DNA of 64,000 nt from Rapana venosa (lineage: Eukaryota > Mollusca > Gastropoda > Neogastropoda > Muricidae), in NCBI GenBank assembly GCA_028751875.1, contig CM054140.1:20977993-21041992 (forward strand), written 5' to 3'. This document shows positions 1-12,200 of this stretch, in pieces. Every line of letters begins with the position of its first letter. Position 1 is the stretch's first letter. A program made the translations under genes and the position numbers. The notes beneath the pieces were generated by a model. It saw only the letters and a list, made by a program, of their open reading frames with translations. It did no database searches and was not told the DNA's origin.

Positions 1-359
1 GATGCAGAGTGTGAGTAGACACCTGTCTGTCTGGAGCAGAGAACCGTCAGACATCTGAAAGAAGAGAACAATATGCAGGAAGAAACCATCTGTTTGTAGC
101 GGAGCTTTTATGGGGTAATTATAGCTGGTGGTATGTGAACAAGCCACTATGCTTTAGGGCTCAGAAAACTTGGGTGTATAAATTCAAATCTTCTCTCCCA
201 GATTACTAATAGCTGCTGAAATTAAGGGTTATAAACTGTGTTGAAGAAAAATTTAGTCTTTTTATTGTTGTTTTCAGAGTGGACATCATTTTGTGGATGT
301 TTTTTTTTCATAAAATCACATAGATCTACTCTTGATTGTTGACGTATATTTTGTTACAG

Positions 360-414
360 GGAAGAAACATGCAAAGGAAGAGGACTTGAAAGAAATGGGA
401 GATGTGCAATCAGG
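360..414 (+). CDS. NIPBL: Possible NIPBL exon, charged linker
   Basis: A 55-nt open stretch lies between a good acceptor (ttgttacag) and a consensus donor (gtaagt). Read with two leading bases it gives KKHAKEEDLKEMGDVQS, a lysine/glutamate-rich stretch like the charged linker that precedes the conserved C-terminal block of NIPBL. It ends with two bases of a codon, which fits the 847 exon. Identification rests on splice signals, composition and phase, not on clear homology. Confidence 0.45.
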
Positions 415-3400
415 GTAAGTGATAATCAGCCTTAGCGGTGACCAGTCTGTAATGTTTTGTAGTCTAGCAGGGTTACTTCAAAAGTAATATGGTTAGCTAC
501 CTTACACTTTAGACATCACGGAAACAAATTGTGACAAATCTCATGTATAAAGAGTGATTGTCACCTTCCGACCTGTTATCAGTATTTTCTGTCTTGTCTT
601 TTTGTTGTCTTTTGTTTTCCAAGGCGTACAATTGTATAGATATTATCATACCTTGCTATTACTTGTACATTATTTTTTAAGTAGTGTCATTGCTTTTCCC
701 TGTAAATATTTTAAAACGGGTGCAGTGGACTGTTATTGATGAAACCCATGTATTGTTTTAAAAATCCACCTTTAAAATAAAATAGCATGTGGTGCGCATT
801 TCCCCAGTGAAAAAATTGGTAACAGTGGCATTGCGTTTTTTTGCAGAAGGGCCGCACAGTGGGCAGCTGTATTGAAGCAGGTGTGGAAAGCCTTTTCCCC
901 TGACATCTCATTTGGCGAATCACGGCTCTCAACTTTTGTACGTTACCCTTCGTCAGGGCCTCTTTCTCCCGCCCAGGTCAGTCGTCAGATATGCCCGTGC
1001 TTGCTGCTTTTGCCTCTTTCTTTTCTAAGTCATTTTTTATAACTAGGTTGCGCGTTGACTTCGGATTGTCTGGCTTGAAATGTTTTAAAACGAGTTTAAA
1101 CCCCCAAAACATTTTTACAATAAATTTTATGTCAATTGCCCAAAAAAAATCTACCCAAGGGATTACTGATTTCAGTATTCTTCATGTTTGTTTTGCTTTA
1201 CCGTTTTACTTTGGTTTTATGGTATGCCTGCTGAAGGGACTGTTTCTGTTTTCGTTTCTGTTTCAGTGTATGCTGACTGACTGGGGGACTTTTTTCAGGT
1301 ACCTGATGAGAAGGGACTGTTTTCGGGAAATGACGGACTGAAGGCTGTTTCGTTTTCATGATGTTTTGGACTGATAAAGGGGGATTTTTTCGGTAAATGC
1401 TGACTGAATGGATGTTTCTGTTTTCAGTGTTCCCTGATGATGAAGGGCTGTTTTTTTTAGTGTTGCCTGACTGATGGGGACTGTTTGTTTTCAGTGTTCC
1501 CTTACCTGATCTTTTTGAGCAGCCCAGAACCCTGGTTCGCATAAGGCGCCCAGCAGCTGGGGGAAGATAGAGAAAAAGTATCCAGGGTTCACCCCACGTA
1601 AGTTGTGTAGGATCACCCGCTCCTGTTTCCTTTATTTTTCCCTTTTTTTTTTCCTTTTTTTTCTTTTCACTTACAATTTTAGCACTTTTCAGTTATTTGA
1701 CCCTTTTTGGCATGAAAAGGCAGTAAGCCAAAGTCAGAAAGAAAGACAATTTTTTTATTTATTTTATATATTGGGATAATGGAATGGCATCGAAGAAAAT
1801 AAACGGGAAAAGACTCTGTTCAGTTATGCGATTTTCATGAAAATATTGAAAAAAACAACAGAAAAAAACCCATGTAATGTAAATTAAAAAACAGAAATGC
1901 AATTTTGCGCACTGATCTGGAATAAAAGGTGTTCATTCCTACGTGTCTGTCTTGATAAAAAGCTCTTCAAGGCATCAAAACTGTATCCCCTGCGCAGTGT
2001 TACAAAAAAACCCCCCTTGGGAAGATCGGGGCCCCGCCAGAGGGGAGGGTCATTTCCCAAGCCTTCAAGGGTTTCTGTTTCTGTGTTAGCCCCAACCGCT
2101 ACATCGTCGGGGCCTGCTACTCCTCCCAAATCTCTTTGTGTACGGATAAGTATTGTGATTTTTCAGGTTTTTTTCCCCTTTTTTTAAAAGGGATTGAGGT
2201 TTTTAGAAATCCCCCCTTTTTTTTTCCTCTTCTCTTTTCTTTTCCTTCTTTTTGTCTAATGCTGTTTAAAGTTTAATGCTTCCCTGCATTATTTTTTTTT
2301 CAGTTTTTACATTATTTTTTTTTTCAGTTCTTTTGATTACTTCACCTGTTTCGTATTTTTAACCCCAAAAAAAAATGCAATGAAATATTCATTTTTGGGG
2401 TGCTTTTTTTTTTTTTTCTTTTAAATTTTTTTTTTTTTTTATACCAGTGATACATGATCTTAGTTTGTATGAAAAGAGAGTGAGATTCGTTGAAAAAATC
2501 AGATGGGAGAACAGGTGTTGTGGCTGAAAACCCGGGGCTTCTGCCTTTCCCAAAGTGCAAGACGAGCCTTGTTTGTATCCCCCAAATCGACTATTGTGTT
2601 GTGGCAGGACCCAAACCCTTATGCATCCTTCAAAGAGGTCAGATGAAAAAAAATTTTAAACCTCATTTTTTTTTTGGGTTTTTTTTGTGTGGTTTTCAAA
2701 AAATTCTTTTTTGGTTTGCTCATAACTAAGTAAAACGATTATTTGAATAGATATGTATGCCCTTTCAGTTGATTTCCTCAGGAGTTTTTTGCTTGAAAAA
2801 TTTTTTTTTTTAAGATGTTAAAAAACATTTGTTTTTGTTTTTAAAAGTTCTTAACTGCGTTTTCATTGTTTGTGGGTGTTCCCTACAGCTTAGCTAGATC
2901 GGGAAGTAAAACATGTTCATTTTTTTAAACTGTAATGTGTCAGACTGACTTTTCCCAGCCATGGGGGGTGCTGCATTAAAATTTTGTGTGTGTTGGCGAG
3001 AGAGAAAGAGCATGTGTCACCCTTGAGTTTTACTCTGCTTCAGCTTGTTCATAAGAGATGTTAGTGATGGGACCAAAGCCAATTCAGACTGTTAGAATGT
3101 GAAGTATGTTCAAAAACGCCAAAAATATTTACCTTTCTCTTTTAAATGTTTGCCAAGTAGAAAGGCTTGATGAGGCTGATAATGATTTTAGGTGACTTTT
3201 TTTTTTTTTTAAAAGCGCTTGAAAAGGATGCAACGATGCATTGCTTGTATCCAGATAATGACGCAAACCCTTTGTTGTGCAGAGCCCGGTGCCCAGAAAA
3301 CCCCGGAGAGCGAACGGCACACACCCGAGGGTCTGACGAAGAAAAAGACAGAAATGGGAGCAAGGATGAGGATGATGATGATCCCGAATCTTTATTAGTA

Positions 3401-4680
3401 AAATTTTCCCCCGAAACAAAAAAAATGTATTTAATCATGCATTTTCATGCATTTTGATGTTATGAAAAATGATTTGAAGGTAAGTATGCCATATACAGAC
3501 AATAAAAAATTTTAATCTTGGAAAAAATAAATTCTTTCTCCAATTTTTGACCCTGTTTGGGATTTAAAAGAAATTAAGATACGAGTGTAAGCTATGTTTT
3601 TATTTTTGGAAATATTTATTACAGTAGCTGGCAATTATTTTTGTGTATTGAAATGTGTTGTTCAGTCCTACCAGACAACCTTCAGCTGTCTGATTGATTT
3701 TTTTTTTTTAAGGAGATAGGTCAATATTGTGATGTTTTTTTTTATCCCCTTCCCATTGCAGATAAAAATGTTGATACCTTGTTTCAGCTCGGTTACCAGA
3801 TGACATCACTCCTCTCCAAGAAATCATGCAGCAGTCTCAGGGCTGTATTCTACTGCTGGTGTTAAAACAGCATCTCAAGGACATGTACGGCTTGACAGAC
3901 AGGTTAGTTACTTTTCCTGCCCATCTCTTCTCCTGTGGCACTTTGGGGGGGGGGGGTGTTACCCTCTACTTTTATCTCTTTTCACAATATTTAAGTTTAT
4001 TTCTTTTTTTTCCTGTCTACTTGTACAGTTTCTACTTTCTCTTTTCTTCCTGCAGTTTACTGTTCCCCTTTTTTTCAAAATGACATATTTTCACATACAC
4101 ATACCACCTCCACCTCCCCCCCTTTACATTCTACTCTGACACATTCCACAGCCTGTTTTCTTTTGTACTATTTCCACATTCGACTTTGTATTGCCTTCCT
4201 GTACTGTTTAATTTCATTCCCCTCTTACATGAATATTCTTCTTCCCCCCCTCCCCCCCTTTTCCATTTTCTGGTTTGCTTTTCTGTTCCCCCTTCCATAG
4301 CTAGCTTCTTGCTTTGTGCATTTTCTCATACTGTACCATTCTGCACATTTTGTTTTCTTGTCTCCCCCTTGCATTCCACACCTAACTAGAACCTTTTCTG
4401 CTTTCCACAATTAAATCTCTCTTATAATAATGCGGAAAGAAGGCAACGTGAAGTGACCCATATTATGTGGTTGTGTGTGTTGCAGCAAGATACATCGATA
4501 CTCTCCAACAGAGGCAGCCAAAGTGTTCGACAAGCCACTGAACCGGAAAAACATCGTCCGCTTCAATCCTCAGCACACTCTGGATCAGCTGCGTGCTGTG
4601 CATGACTCTGATCCTGAAGAGGAAGAGAAGCGGCAGAAAATCGTGGATGAATATCTGGAGGTGAGCTAGCATTTTCTTTC

Positions 4681-4728
<48 letters not shown>

Positions 4729-6619
4729 GTGTGTGTGCGTATGCTCGCTCTTCTTTTCTCTCCTTCTTACTTTACTTTTGGTTTCCACCTTGGCCATTTA
4801 CTTTCAAATTGCGGCATACTATTCTTTCCTGACTCTACAATCTTGTCAGGAGATGAAGTTTCCCCCTGTAACCATAAGAAAGGCCTCTGCTTCAAGGGGC
4901 TGCATCCCCTTGACCCCCACTTTTCTTTTTTCAAGAAGGAAGCAAGCCCCTTCCAACCCCCCCCCCCCTCCTACCCCCCCTTAATTCCCATTCTAGAATT
5001 TCATAGGTTGGCAGCTTTACTGCCAATTTTATCTGGGTTGGCATTCAGTGGTAGAGCCTAGTATGTGTACATTGCAAATGTTATACTGCATGAATTACAG
5101 CCTTGAATTTCTTTTGAGAACTTCTCAGTTTCATACTGAGAAATCTGCTTAGTGTTGATTCTAGGTTGCCAAATTGCAGCATTCCTGCCTTATCTTACAT
5201 TGGATATGATCATTAACAAGGATGTAAATGGATTGCTTTCCTAGCTGATAATACAGTTGGGTAGCTGGTGAGAATGACCCGTTTGCTGATCAGTAATTGT
5301 TCATGGGGTGTTTTTTGTTTACTGAAAAGGCATTTTTAGGGGTAGGCAGGCCTGCCGCTAATGATGTTTAACAGAAAGTTGGTTTTGTTCATTGAAAGAA
5401 AGTCACTGAGCAGACAGATCAATTTCTGATTACAGTTTCTGTTCTCACTATGTATTGATAAAATGTGACAGTTGATTTGGACAAAGATGGCTGTTTTAGT
5501 GCTGCTTCTTTTCATTTGTTATGCCCACAGAAGTAAATTTTCATGAAATGATCAAAATCATAATAGTATATAGAACATTTGGTAAGCAAGTAAGTATACA
5601 AGAACCCCAGACAGGAAAGAATGTAAAATGCGCCTTCCCCTTAGGGCTGTCTGTTGCCAAGGTACATTTTTCACAATCTTTTCTTTTTTTTTAATTGCTC
5701 TGACAGTTCCGTGACCTCATGATGAGCATAGACCCAACAGATGATGACGACAGTGGTGACGAACAGCGCAGCACAGGGGCAGCCACTCCCATCAGAAAGT
5801 CACCGGCTCATGAAGGTGATGGTGGTGATGCTGATCGTGCCAATGCTATGGATGGGGTCCAGGCAGCTGACGGCACTGGTGGGGACACCATGGACGGCAC
5901 GGTGAGCATTCTGATAATGGCATGTGTGCGTGTGGTCTAGTGAATTGACCTATACGGGTTAGAGACAACTGTTGTGTGCATTAACATTAAATTTGCATGT
6001 ATACACATGCGTAGGTATGTATATGGAGTTCACCATGTGACAGTAAGAAGTAAACTACTGCATCTCCTGGTTGTTTTTGTTTTCTTAATGTCAGTTATTT
6101 CTGATTTGTAATTGCAAGATATAGCGCTCTATAAATTCCATTTATTATTATTAGTTAAGCTTGACCTAGAGGTATTGGCTTTCTTTTTTGAAAGACAAAG
6201 TACATTCTCTTTGAACAGGAAAGAAAAACAGAAACCTTTTCCAACTCTCGGTCAAGTTGGTTAGGTCAAGATGGGTGGCATACTAGAGCTAATAGGTGTT
6301 TTCAGAGCCAGCCTGTCCTGTACCTTAATCACAATAAGTATGATAACCATAGGGGGTAAAACTTGACTGTTGGTGTGGTTTTCAGGACAAGCCAGTCAAC
6401 TCAGTGGTCAACAGTACCCCGAAGCCTGCCAAGCTTCCATACTACTACCACAAAAGAGAGCGCACTACCCCACACCACCATCGGAACCGAACCCCCAAAC
6501 TTCTCATGCAATCCTCCACCCCAAAGCCCGTTCAGCCCAAAAAGAAGAGGAAAAAGCGGAAGCGAGTGGATGGTAGTGACGATGACAGTGATGATGGCGA
6601 CCCTGATTTTGTGTTGTAG
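360..6619 (+). CDS. NIPBL: NIPBL / Nipped-B (SCC2) cohesin loader, C-terminal exons only
   Basis: NIPBL with MAU2 loads cohesin onto chromatin and stimulates loop extrusion in the nucleus. Four exons join in phase: 3788-3902, 4486-4660, 5707-5901 and 6386-6619 (stop TAG-type terminator at 6617-6619). Their product reads RLPDDITPLQEI, then SQGCILLLVLKQHL, then SKIHRYSPTEAAKVFDK across the first junction, which matches the conserved block after the HEAT repeats of animal NIPBL as I remember it. It then becomes acidic (PTDDDDSGDE) and ends in a basic KKKRKKRKR stretch, a likely nuclear localisation signal, followed by an acidic tail ending DPDFVL. The vertebrate C-terminal extension is absent. 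Three further upstream exons (360-414, 847-976, 3283-3397) are tentative. The gene continues 5' of the window. Identity is strong for the last four exons and weaker upstream. Confidence 0.88.
847..976 (+). CDS. Possible NIPBL exon, unrecognised sequence
   Basis: This 130-nt segment follows a pyrimidine tract plus ttgcag and ends at CCCAG|gtcagt. After one base that completes the codon left by the 360-414 exon, it is open for 43 codons (starts RAAQWAAVLKQVW, ends GPLSPAQ) and closes in phase 0. I do not recognise the peptide. Splice signals and phase are right, but it could be a chance open frame in an intron. Confidence 0.35.
1210..1510. repeat. Degenerate minisatellite with ttttcag in several units
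   Basis: Units of about 45-50 bp carry variations of GGACTGTTT, CTGTTTTCAGTG and CCTGATGA, repeated about six times with indels. Some units contain an acceptor-like tttcag. It lies in a NIPBL intron where base quality looks reduced. Confidence 0.6.
3283..3397 (+). CDS. NIPBL: Probable NIPBL acidic-linker exon, frame disturbed
   Basis: After ttgttgtgcag one frame gives SPVPRKPRRANG, resembling the basic PRKSRKR-type motif of vertebrate NIPBL. That frame hits TGA, and the frame one base later gives SDEEKDRNGSKDEDDDDPESLL, the expected acidic run just before the LPDD block. A gta donor follows at 3398. Joining basic and acidic parts needs one surplus base removed, and the phase into the 3788 exon is also off by one. 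The local sequence has inflated homopolymers, so base errors are likely. Confidence 0.5.
3788..3902 (+). CDS. NIPBL: NIPBL exon with SQG-ILLL-LKQHL block
   Basis: Acceptor tttcag, donor AG|gttagt. After two bases the frame reads RLPDDITPLQEI, SQGCILLLVLKQHLKDMYG and LTD. The last codon is split AG/C and is completed as Ser by the next exon. This is the most conserved piece of the C-terminal region seen here. Confidence 0.88.
4486..4660 (+). CDS. NIPBL: NIPBL exon with SKIHRYSPTEAAKV block
   Basis: Acceptor gttgcag, donor GAG|gtgagc. It encodes KIHRYSPTEAAKVFDKPLNR, then FNPQHTLDQLR, and ends EYLE in phase 0. It matches the order of conserved motifs in animal NIPBL (KI-YSP-AKV-DK-NR, then P-QTLD-LR). 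A (TCTG)n/(CT)n microsatellite starts about 20 nt after the donor. Confidence 0.9.
4681..4726. repeat. (TCTG)n(CT)n microsatellite
   Basis: TCTG repeats grade into an uninterrupted CT run in the NIPBL intron after exon 4486-4660, followed by a short (TG)n. Confidence 0.9.
5707..5901 (+). CDS. NIPBL: NIPBL exon, acidic low-complexity segment
   Basis: Acceptor ctgacag, donor ACG|gtgagc. It starts FRDLMMSIDPTDDDD, comparable to the LDFKLLMEHLDPDEEE position of vertebrate NIPBL, then runs into an Asp/Gly/Ala-rich region without a recognisable fold. Phase 0 at both ends. Confidence 0.87.
6105..6160 (+). repeat. Solo LINE/SINE 3' tail (GCGCTCTATAAATTCC + ATT)
   Basis: Reads tgcaagatatagcgctctataaa, then ttccatttattattatta. 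The same tail ends the LINE fragment at 63646-63725 and seeds the satellite at 39329. It lies within the last NIPBL intron. Confidence 0.7.
6386..6619 (+). CDS. NIPBL: NIPBL terminal coding exon
   Basis: Acceptor ttttcag. It encodes DKPVNSVVNSTPKPAKLPYY, a His/Arg-rich stretch, a KKKRKKRKR basic cluster and SDDDSDDGDPDFVL, then the stop. The tail lacks the folded-looking vertebrate extension, as expected for a shorter invertebrate C-terminus. Confidence 0.85.
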   Translation, partial: DKPVNSVVNSTPKPAKLPYYYHKRERTTPHHHRNRTPKLLMQSSTPKPVQPKKKRKKRKRVDGSDDDSDDGDPDFVL

Positions 6620-7330
6620 AAGTTGGTTTCTGTTAGTGTGCTGATTGTTGTTGCTCTTTCCGACGTCGGTGTGTACATAGGTGTTGAACGACACCACTGA
6701 GCCCTCGTCTCTTTCTGCTGGCCTGTTGAGTCTGGAGGCGTTGGACTCTTCGTTATTGTTCACATCTTCATTTCTCGGGGGCAGATTTCTGTTCTGGATG
6801 TGACTGAAAGATACGGATGGAGAGTGCATGTATTCATTTTGCTGTTGTCTGGTAGTGTGTGTGAAGAAAGAGAGATTAATTATTGATCTGTTCCTTCACA
6901 ATTCATTCTTCGTTGATGGTTGAAATTTATTTACAGTTTTCATTCTGTTGTGTTTTGGTTTATGCCATACTGATATGAACTGTACAGAGCAGATCAGACT
7001 GGACAAAATGAAATTGTGCAGTGTATATTCAGGTGTAATAGTATGTATTTATTACTACTGAAAGTTTTCTATTTTTGACGGTGTTGAAACAGACATTTCC
7101 TGCAGCAAAATATGTCGCTCATCTCTCTCTTTGTTCATCTATATCGTTGTTCACCATGTGCATTTCTCATGTCAGAACAAAACAAGAAAAAAAAATCTGC
7201 AAAAAGTGATTAAAATAACAATATACTTGAAACTGCTGTTGTGCTTGTGGCTTCTTTGTGAGTTTCCATTTTTAAAAGATTATGTGAAGCATCATTTCCC
7301 TAAACGATAGAGAAATAAACGTGAGAGTAG
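6620..7330 (+). other. Probable NIPBL 3' UTR
   Basis: AT-rich noncoding sequence follows the stop codon. The first clear AATAAA is at 7314-7319. No other gene signature is visible. The exact cleavage site cannot be set from sequence alone. Confidence 0.45.
7314..7319 (+). promoter_or_regulatory. Candidate poly(A) signal for NIPBL
   Basis: An AATAAA hexamer about 700 nt after the NIPBL stop codon. It is the first canonical hexamer on this strand that I noticed, and usage is unproven. Confidence 0.35.
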
Positions 7331-7719
7331 GACACAATTTGCTACACTCCAAGCTACCCATCTAAAGCATTGATATATTCCAGGCAAACATCGTAGCAAG
7401 GAACATAAACTCTCACAATGCTTGCACACAACTAGCAGATAGTAATGTTGCATACAATTCCAGAATTGTGTGTGTTGGTGTAGATTCTAGCTGCAGCATT
7501 GAAGGATTTCTCTGTATCAAATTTAAGAAGTGAAAATGAAAAAAAAAGATCACATAGGTTAACTGGTGGATCCTTACTGCTGTCATTATAACTTGAAGTT
7601 GAATTTTCCCTTGACTTCTTGGGGCATTATTTAGGCACAGCTCTGCAATGAATTTTTCAGGCAGTGTGTTGTAGGCAAGTTGCATCTGGCTATTTGTCCA
7701 TTCGACTGTCCACTGTTTG

Positions 7720-7975
7720 CCTACTCTTCTTCAAAAGATGGAGTTTTAACATACCCTCAAGATAGTCTGCAGGCATTTGCACACAGAACCCCAGTTCATC
7801 GTCTCATCTGAAAGATTTTTCTGGGGAGTGGAGACGGTACCTGTTTTAACTTCAGGAGAAAAGTTCATATCTCCTTGAATAGACATCTTGGTGGAGACTC
7901 AAACCTGAGCCCCAAATTGTCGTAAGATTGCAAGTTCCATGCTCTAACCACTAGACAAGTGCTTCCTTTGAAGTT
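7720..7975 (-). repeat. tRNA-derived SINE remnant
   Basis: On the - strand the 3' part reads TGTCTAGTGGTTAGAGC (A-box like), then about 35 nt later GGTTTGAGTCTCC (B-box like). This is the pol III promoter layout of tRNA-derived SINEs. The body shares the 'tctccttgaatagacatc' and 'gacggtacctgttttaacttc' arrangement with the copy near 33500. Confidence 0.6.
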
Positions 7976-8440
7976 AGCCTTGCACTCTTTCTATCATGCT
8001 AAATCGCCGAGTGTTTCAGCTTAGCCAATCAATAGCTTTGGAAGACCTGCACTGCTGCTGGGTCACTTTGATGGTGTTCAGGGATGCATGTTCTGAGGTG
8101 ACCTATATATGCAAGACATCTACTAAACCTCCTACTGACAACAGTAATAGTAGTCATGGAACCAGACTGAGCGAGATGTCCACCAGGGTGGCAACTACCT
8201 CAACATCCCTCTAACAACCTTCTCATGAACCTCCAGCCCTGAAGTCTTTGGCACAAACTCACCTCAGGCTCAAACAAATATGGGGAAACTGCTACAGGTC
8301 ACCTTGACACCAGAGCTAGCACCATCAAATTGAAGACAGTTTTCTTTTATTGTATGATGATCAATTAGGATGATGTATTACTTTTGCTATGGAAGTGCAT
8401 ATGCTTTAAGACTACTTGACAAGTCTTTATTCTATGCTTC

Positions 8441-8715
8441 CTATCGTACTATATCCCAGCATAAACCAGGCCTGAGAGACAGATAGTGTTGGTCAGGGGG
8501 ATGAAACTCGACTGTGTGGTTCCAGTCTTCCCAATGAGCCAATAGCAAACTTACTTTGGGTATAAAAAAACAAAAAAAACAAACTCGCTCACTTTGGGTA
8601 GGAATCAGCCAGAGTCTGAAAAGATCCCTATGCCTCTTATGGGATTCAAACCTGTGACCTTCCAGTCCGAAGTTAAGGTGCAAACCACTGCATGACGGCG
8701 GGTAAGAGCAATTTG
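8441..8715 (-). repeat. tRNA-derived SINE, second family
   Basis: On the - strand a tRNA-like head reads GCAGTGGTTTGCACC with a B-box-like GGTTTGAATCCC about 35 nt on, then a unique body. It differs from the 33262 family in the body. Confidence 0.55.
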
Positions 8716-8943
8716 CTTTGTACACTAGCGGACTTGATAAACAATATGACAGTCTTAATCAGCTGAGGAAGGTTCCTAACGGGTATCAACAATCATACAA
8801 AGATTTGACAGCATAATGAAATTTTTTAAATTGTGTTTAATGGAGTCAGAGATTGAGAATTTGCATTGAATACCAGAAGCAAACACATTCTAATGCAGAA
8901 GCCAAATTATTCTTTGCTTCAACTGAGAAATTGACTGCTGCTT

Positions 8944-9290
8944 TCAAAGTATCATTTCCTGATGAGCTAACAGTATAGCGAAACATAATAAATAGTATTC
9001 ACTCTTCTTAGCTTTGACATGTTTCAAGGCCCAGGTTGGTTGGACAGGATGATTTTCATCTGACCAGAATCGCTCTGACAGTAACCATGCTGGAAGAGGA
9101 ATGTTTCCACCTTTCAAAGAAGAGTCTGAGTGGGTCATTTCTGAATTCATGCACGTTTATGCCATGTTTGAGTATAACTGGAATACAGGGATCTTAATGG
9201 TGGCATTTAAAAGAGTGATACATGCAAAAATTTCATCAGAGGTGAACCGAAGCTCTTGCAAAGAACAGATGGGAAAAAAAAGGTTCCTCT
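8944..9290 (-). other. Unidentified open segment, possible gene fragment
   Basis: On the - strand two nearly contiguous open pieces (ELRFTSDEIFACITLLNATI, a stop, then MNSEMTHSDSSLKGGNIPLP onward to ALKHVKAKKSEYY) have protein-like composition. No family is recognised and no clear splice sites bound it. It could be a pseudogene fragment or chance. Confidence 0.2.
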
Positions 9291-12200
9291 TAGTTGTGCA
9301 TTTATTTCATTTTGGAGCCAGTATTTGGCAAGACTTCAATCCCCATCTATTCCTTTTTTTTGGCTTCAAAATTTTCCAAAGAAGACAGTGTAAAAAAAGG
9401 GAAAAAAACCCAATGCATGCACCCCCACCGCTCAAAGAATAGTCAGCCTTTGGGCATGCTGAATAAAGGAAGAAAAATATAATAACCCTATGTTTACATT
9501 CCTGAAAAAAAAAGAGTGGCTCCCCCCAGTATGGTTTTAAAGAAAAAATTAACATACACACAATTTTTTCCCTTGGTAATCTCTGCACTTCCCAAGGAAT
9601 AAAAGTTTCAATTGCGTTTGTGAAAAACCTATTCAAATCTTTTTGGCCTTTTTAGGGAAAGTGCCTGCTTAATTTCAAGGCAAACATACTGGGACATTAG
9701 GCTTTTTTTGTGGGGGTTGGGGGGGTAAAACAAACAAGGGACAAATTGGGGTTTTTTTAAGGTTTAAATCTATTTTTTTGGGTTTCCCTATTCAACAGGG
9801 AGAAACCTGCAGAGTGAAATTGAGCAACCCCCCAAAAAAACACATCACTGCACACACACAAAAACCTTCCCTTTTAAGGGTTTCAAAATGAACTGGCCCA
9901 AGAAACTGTAAAATTTCCCCTATTTCCCGGTTACAGTATCAGTACTTTTTCTCTTTTTTATACAATTTAAATCTTTTTCCCCCAAAGATGATGTACACTG
10001 CTTTTATGTGATTTATACAAAAAAAAAAGCTCATCTATTTTCCCCCTTTAAAACCCCCTCCGGGGTTTTGTGGGGGCACGGGCAGTAAATAAACTTTGAA
10101 ATCAGTTGACCCCATGTAAAGGGGTTTTGGGGGGCAAGTGCCTGGTTGTGGAGAAGCTTTTCCCCCCCCCAAAAAACCCTTTCCCTTTGATTTTTGCCGG
10201 GCCCATTTTTTCTTTAAACCTGCCCGCCTTTTCTTCCAAAGAAATACACCATAAAAAGAACCCAAACCCCTGTATAAATTAATGAGGTGGGTTTTGTTGG
10301 CAATGCGCATTTTTGTCAGGGGAAGGGTTTTTTTATGTGCTGAAAGTGTGTGTTATGCAAAAAGATTTTTACTCTAAAACTTTATCTTACCTATTTTTTG
10401 GGCCCAAAAAAAAAGGGAATTTGTTTAAGGGTCTGCAAAACTCTGAGGTCGGCCCCCATCAAATATCAAAAAAAAACCCAAAAAACAACAAAACTTGACT
10501 TGCACTAAGCCCCTTTTTAGTGACCCCAGCAGCAACACAGGCCCTTTCTTGGGAAGTGACCTCATAACACTCAAACATGGGTTTCCTTTCTGGACTGTTT
10601 CCTGACCCAAAGATCAATGATAAATAAAAATTATAAAAATTTATTACCGCGGAATTTTGAAAAAAAAAAACAAAAAAAAAAATCAAAAAGCACTTGCACT
10701 AAAATCATTTACAGGCAGGGCAACCCCCCTTAAAACATTTATTAAAATTTTAATAAAACAAGTTTTGGGAGAGATAAATTTCATCATGTTTTAAAATGAG
10801 CAAAAATGGGAATAGGGACGGGGGAAATTTCCACAGAAAATGACAAAAAACTGGTAGAACACACACACACACCCACACACCACCACCACCCACCCTACAC
10901 ACAAAACCCAAATCAATCATGTTTATAGCCCTACTTCCCAATAGGGGTGATATTAGCCCCCCGTCACTTCCTTGAAAAATTAATGCTAAAAAAACAAAAA
11001 CCATAAAAAGAAGCTTTTAAAAAAATTGGGATAAAATTGTTTGTCAAAACACAAGACAAACACACACACACACTTCTTTTTAAAATGTTTCCCCCTTTCT
11101 CCCCCCTTTTTGGCCCCCCTTGTTTTAGAACACACACACACTCGAAAAAAAGCACTCATCGAAAAAAAGTCATGCACAAATGATGACAAAATAAATCTTA
11201 GAAACCAAAGTCACAGAATTTTAAGGGGGCAAGGTTTCGGAACCTAGAAAGGGAAATTGACCACTAGCAGAGCACATTTACTCATCTTTTAAAATAAATT
11301 GAAAGAACAATACAGACCATGGTACTACCCAGAACCCAAAAAAACAATGGGGGCAGTCTGTAAAAAGAATTACGCAAACCATCAGAAAACGGGAAAACAC
11401 CGAAAAAAAATTGACAGTCAAAAAAGAAAACGAAAAACCTTCAAAAACCCTATCAAAAAAAAAATCAAAACAAAAAAGCACGAAAAAGATTGCAAAAAAC
11501 GAGAACCCCAAAACCTCCCCTTGTGGGAAAGTAAAAACCGATGCTTTTCCCCAGAAAACAGCCCCCTCTCTAAAATAATCCCAATGACGAAACAAAAAAA
11601 GAAATAGGAATTGGTCACAAAATGCCCGATGGTACCCTGAGCTCAAGTACTGAAGAAGAAGAAATCGATGAAAAAATGTCAATGAAAACATGATTTCCCG
11701 GGGCATCCCATAGTTCTGATTTTTACATGCCCCGGGGGTATTGGATGGAATTACCTGACGATTGGGAAGCTCATACGGCTTCCCAAACAAAAAAAAAAAA
11801 ATATATACAAAAATAAAAACTGCCCAAAAAAGAAATAGAAAAAAAAGGGTGGGACCCCTGAAGTAATACAAATTTCCGGGTTTTTGAACAATTTTAAAGA
11901 AGGAAACAGCAAAACAGCAAATAAAAAAATAAACACAGGTCGTCAGAAAAATCAATGGGGGAATTCAAAGACACACAAATATTTTACAGCCACACCTTTT
12001 CCCCTACAACCAAAAAGAACTTAAAGCTAAAAAAAATATTCAACGTTTTTTTGTGTGGGGGTGAATTTTTTCCAACTTGACAAAAACTCTTTCATCGACC
12101 CCCAAAAAACCCCCTAACCCCCAAAACAGACCCCTTTTCCGGGGAAAAAAAACCACCCAGCCCCAGCACGAGGTTTTGGGGAAAATACTGGCGGGCAGCA

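Larger units (their letters stand above)
1040..3560. other. Lower-quality intronic stretch of NIPBL
   Basis: Runs such as aaaaaaaccccccttggg and repeated T10+ tracts are denser than in the clean sequence on either side. Apart from the tentative exon at 3283 and the minisatellite, I see no gene here. A repeat tail resembling the window's tRNA-SINE (gggataatggaat) is at about 1770-1790. Confidence 0.5.

Noticed and set aside
11278..11955. 225-codon Phe-rich frame on the - strand
   Set aside because: It is translation of A/T runs in the degraded block. Composition is unlike any real membrane protein and no splice or start context is convincing.
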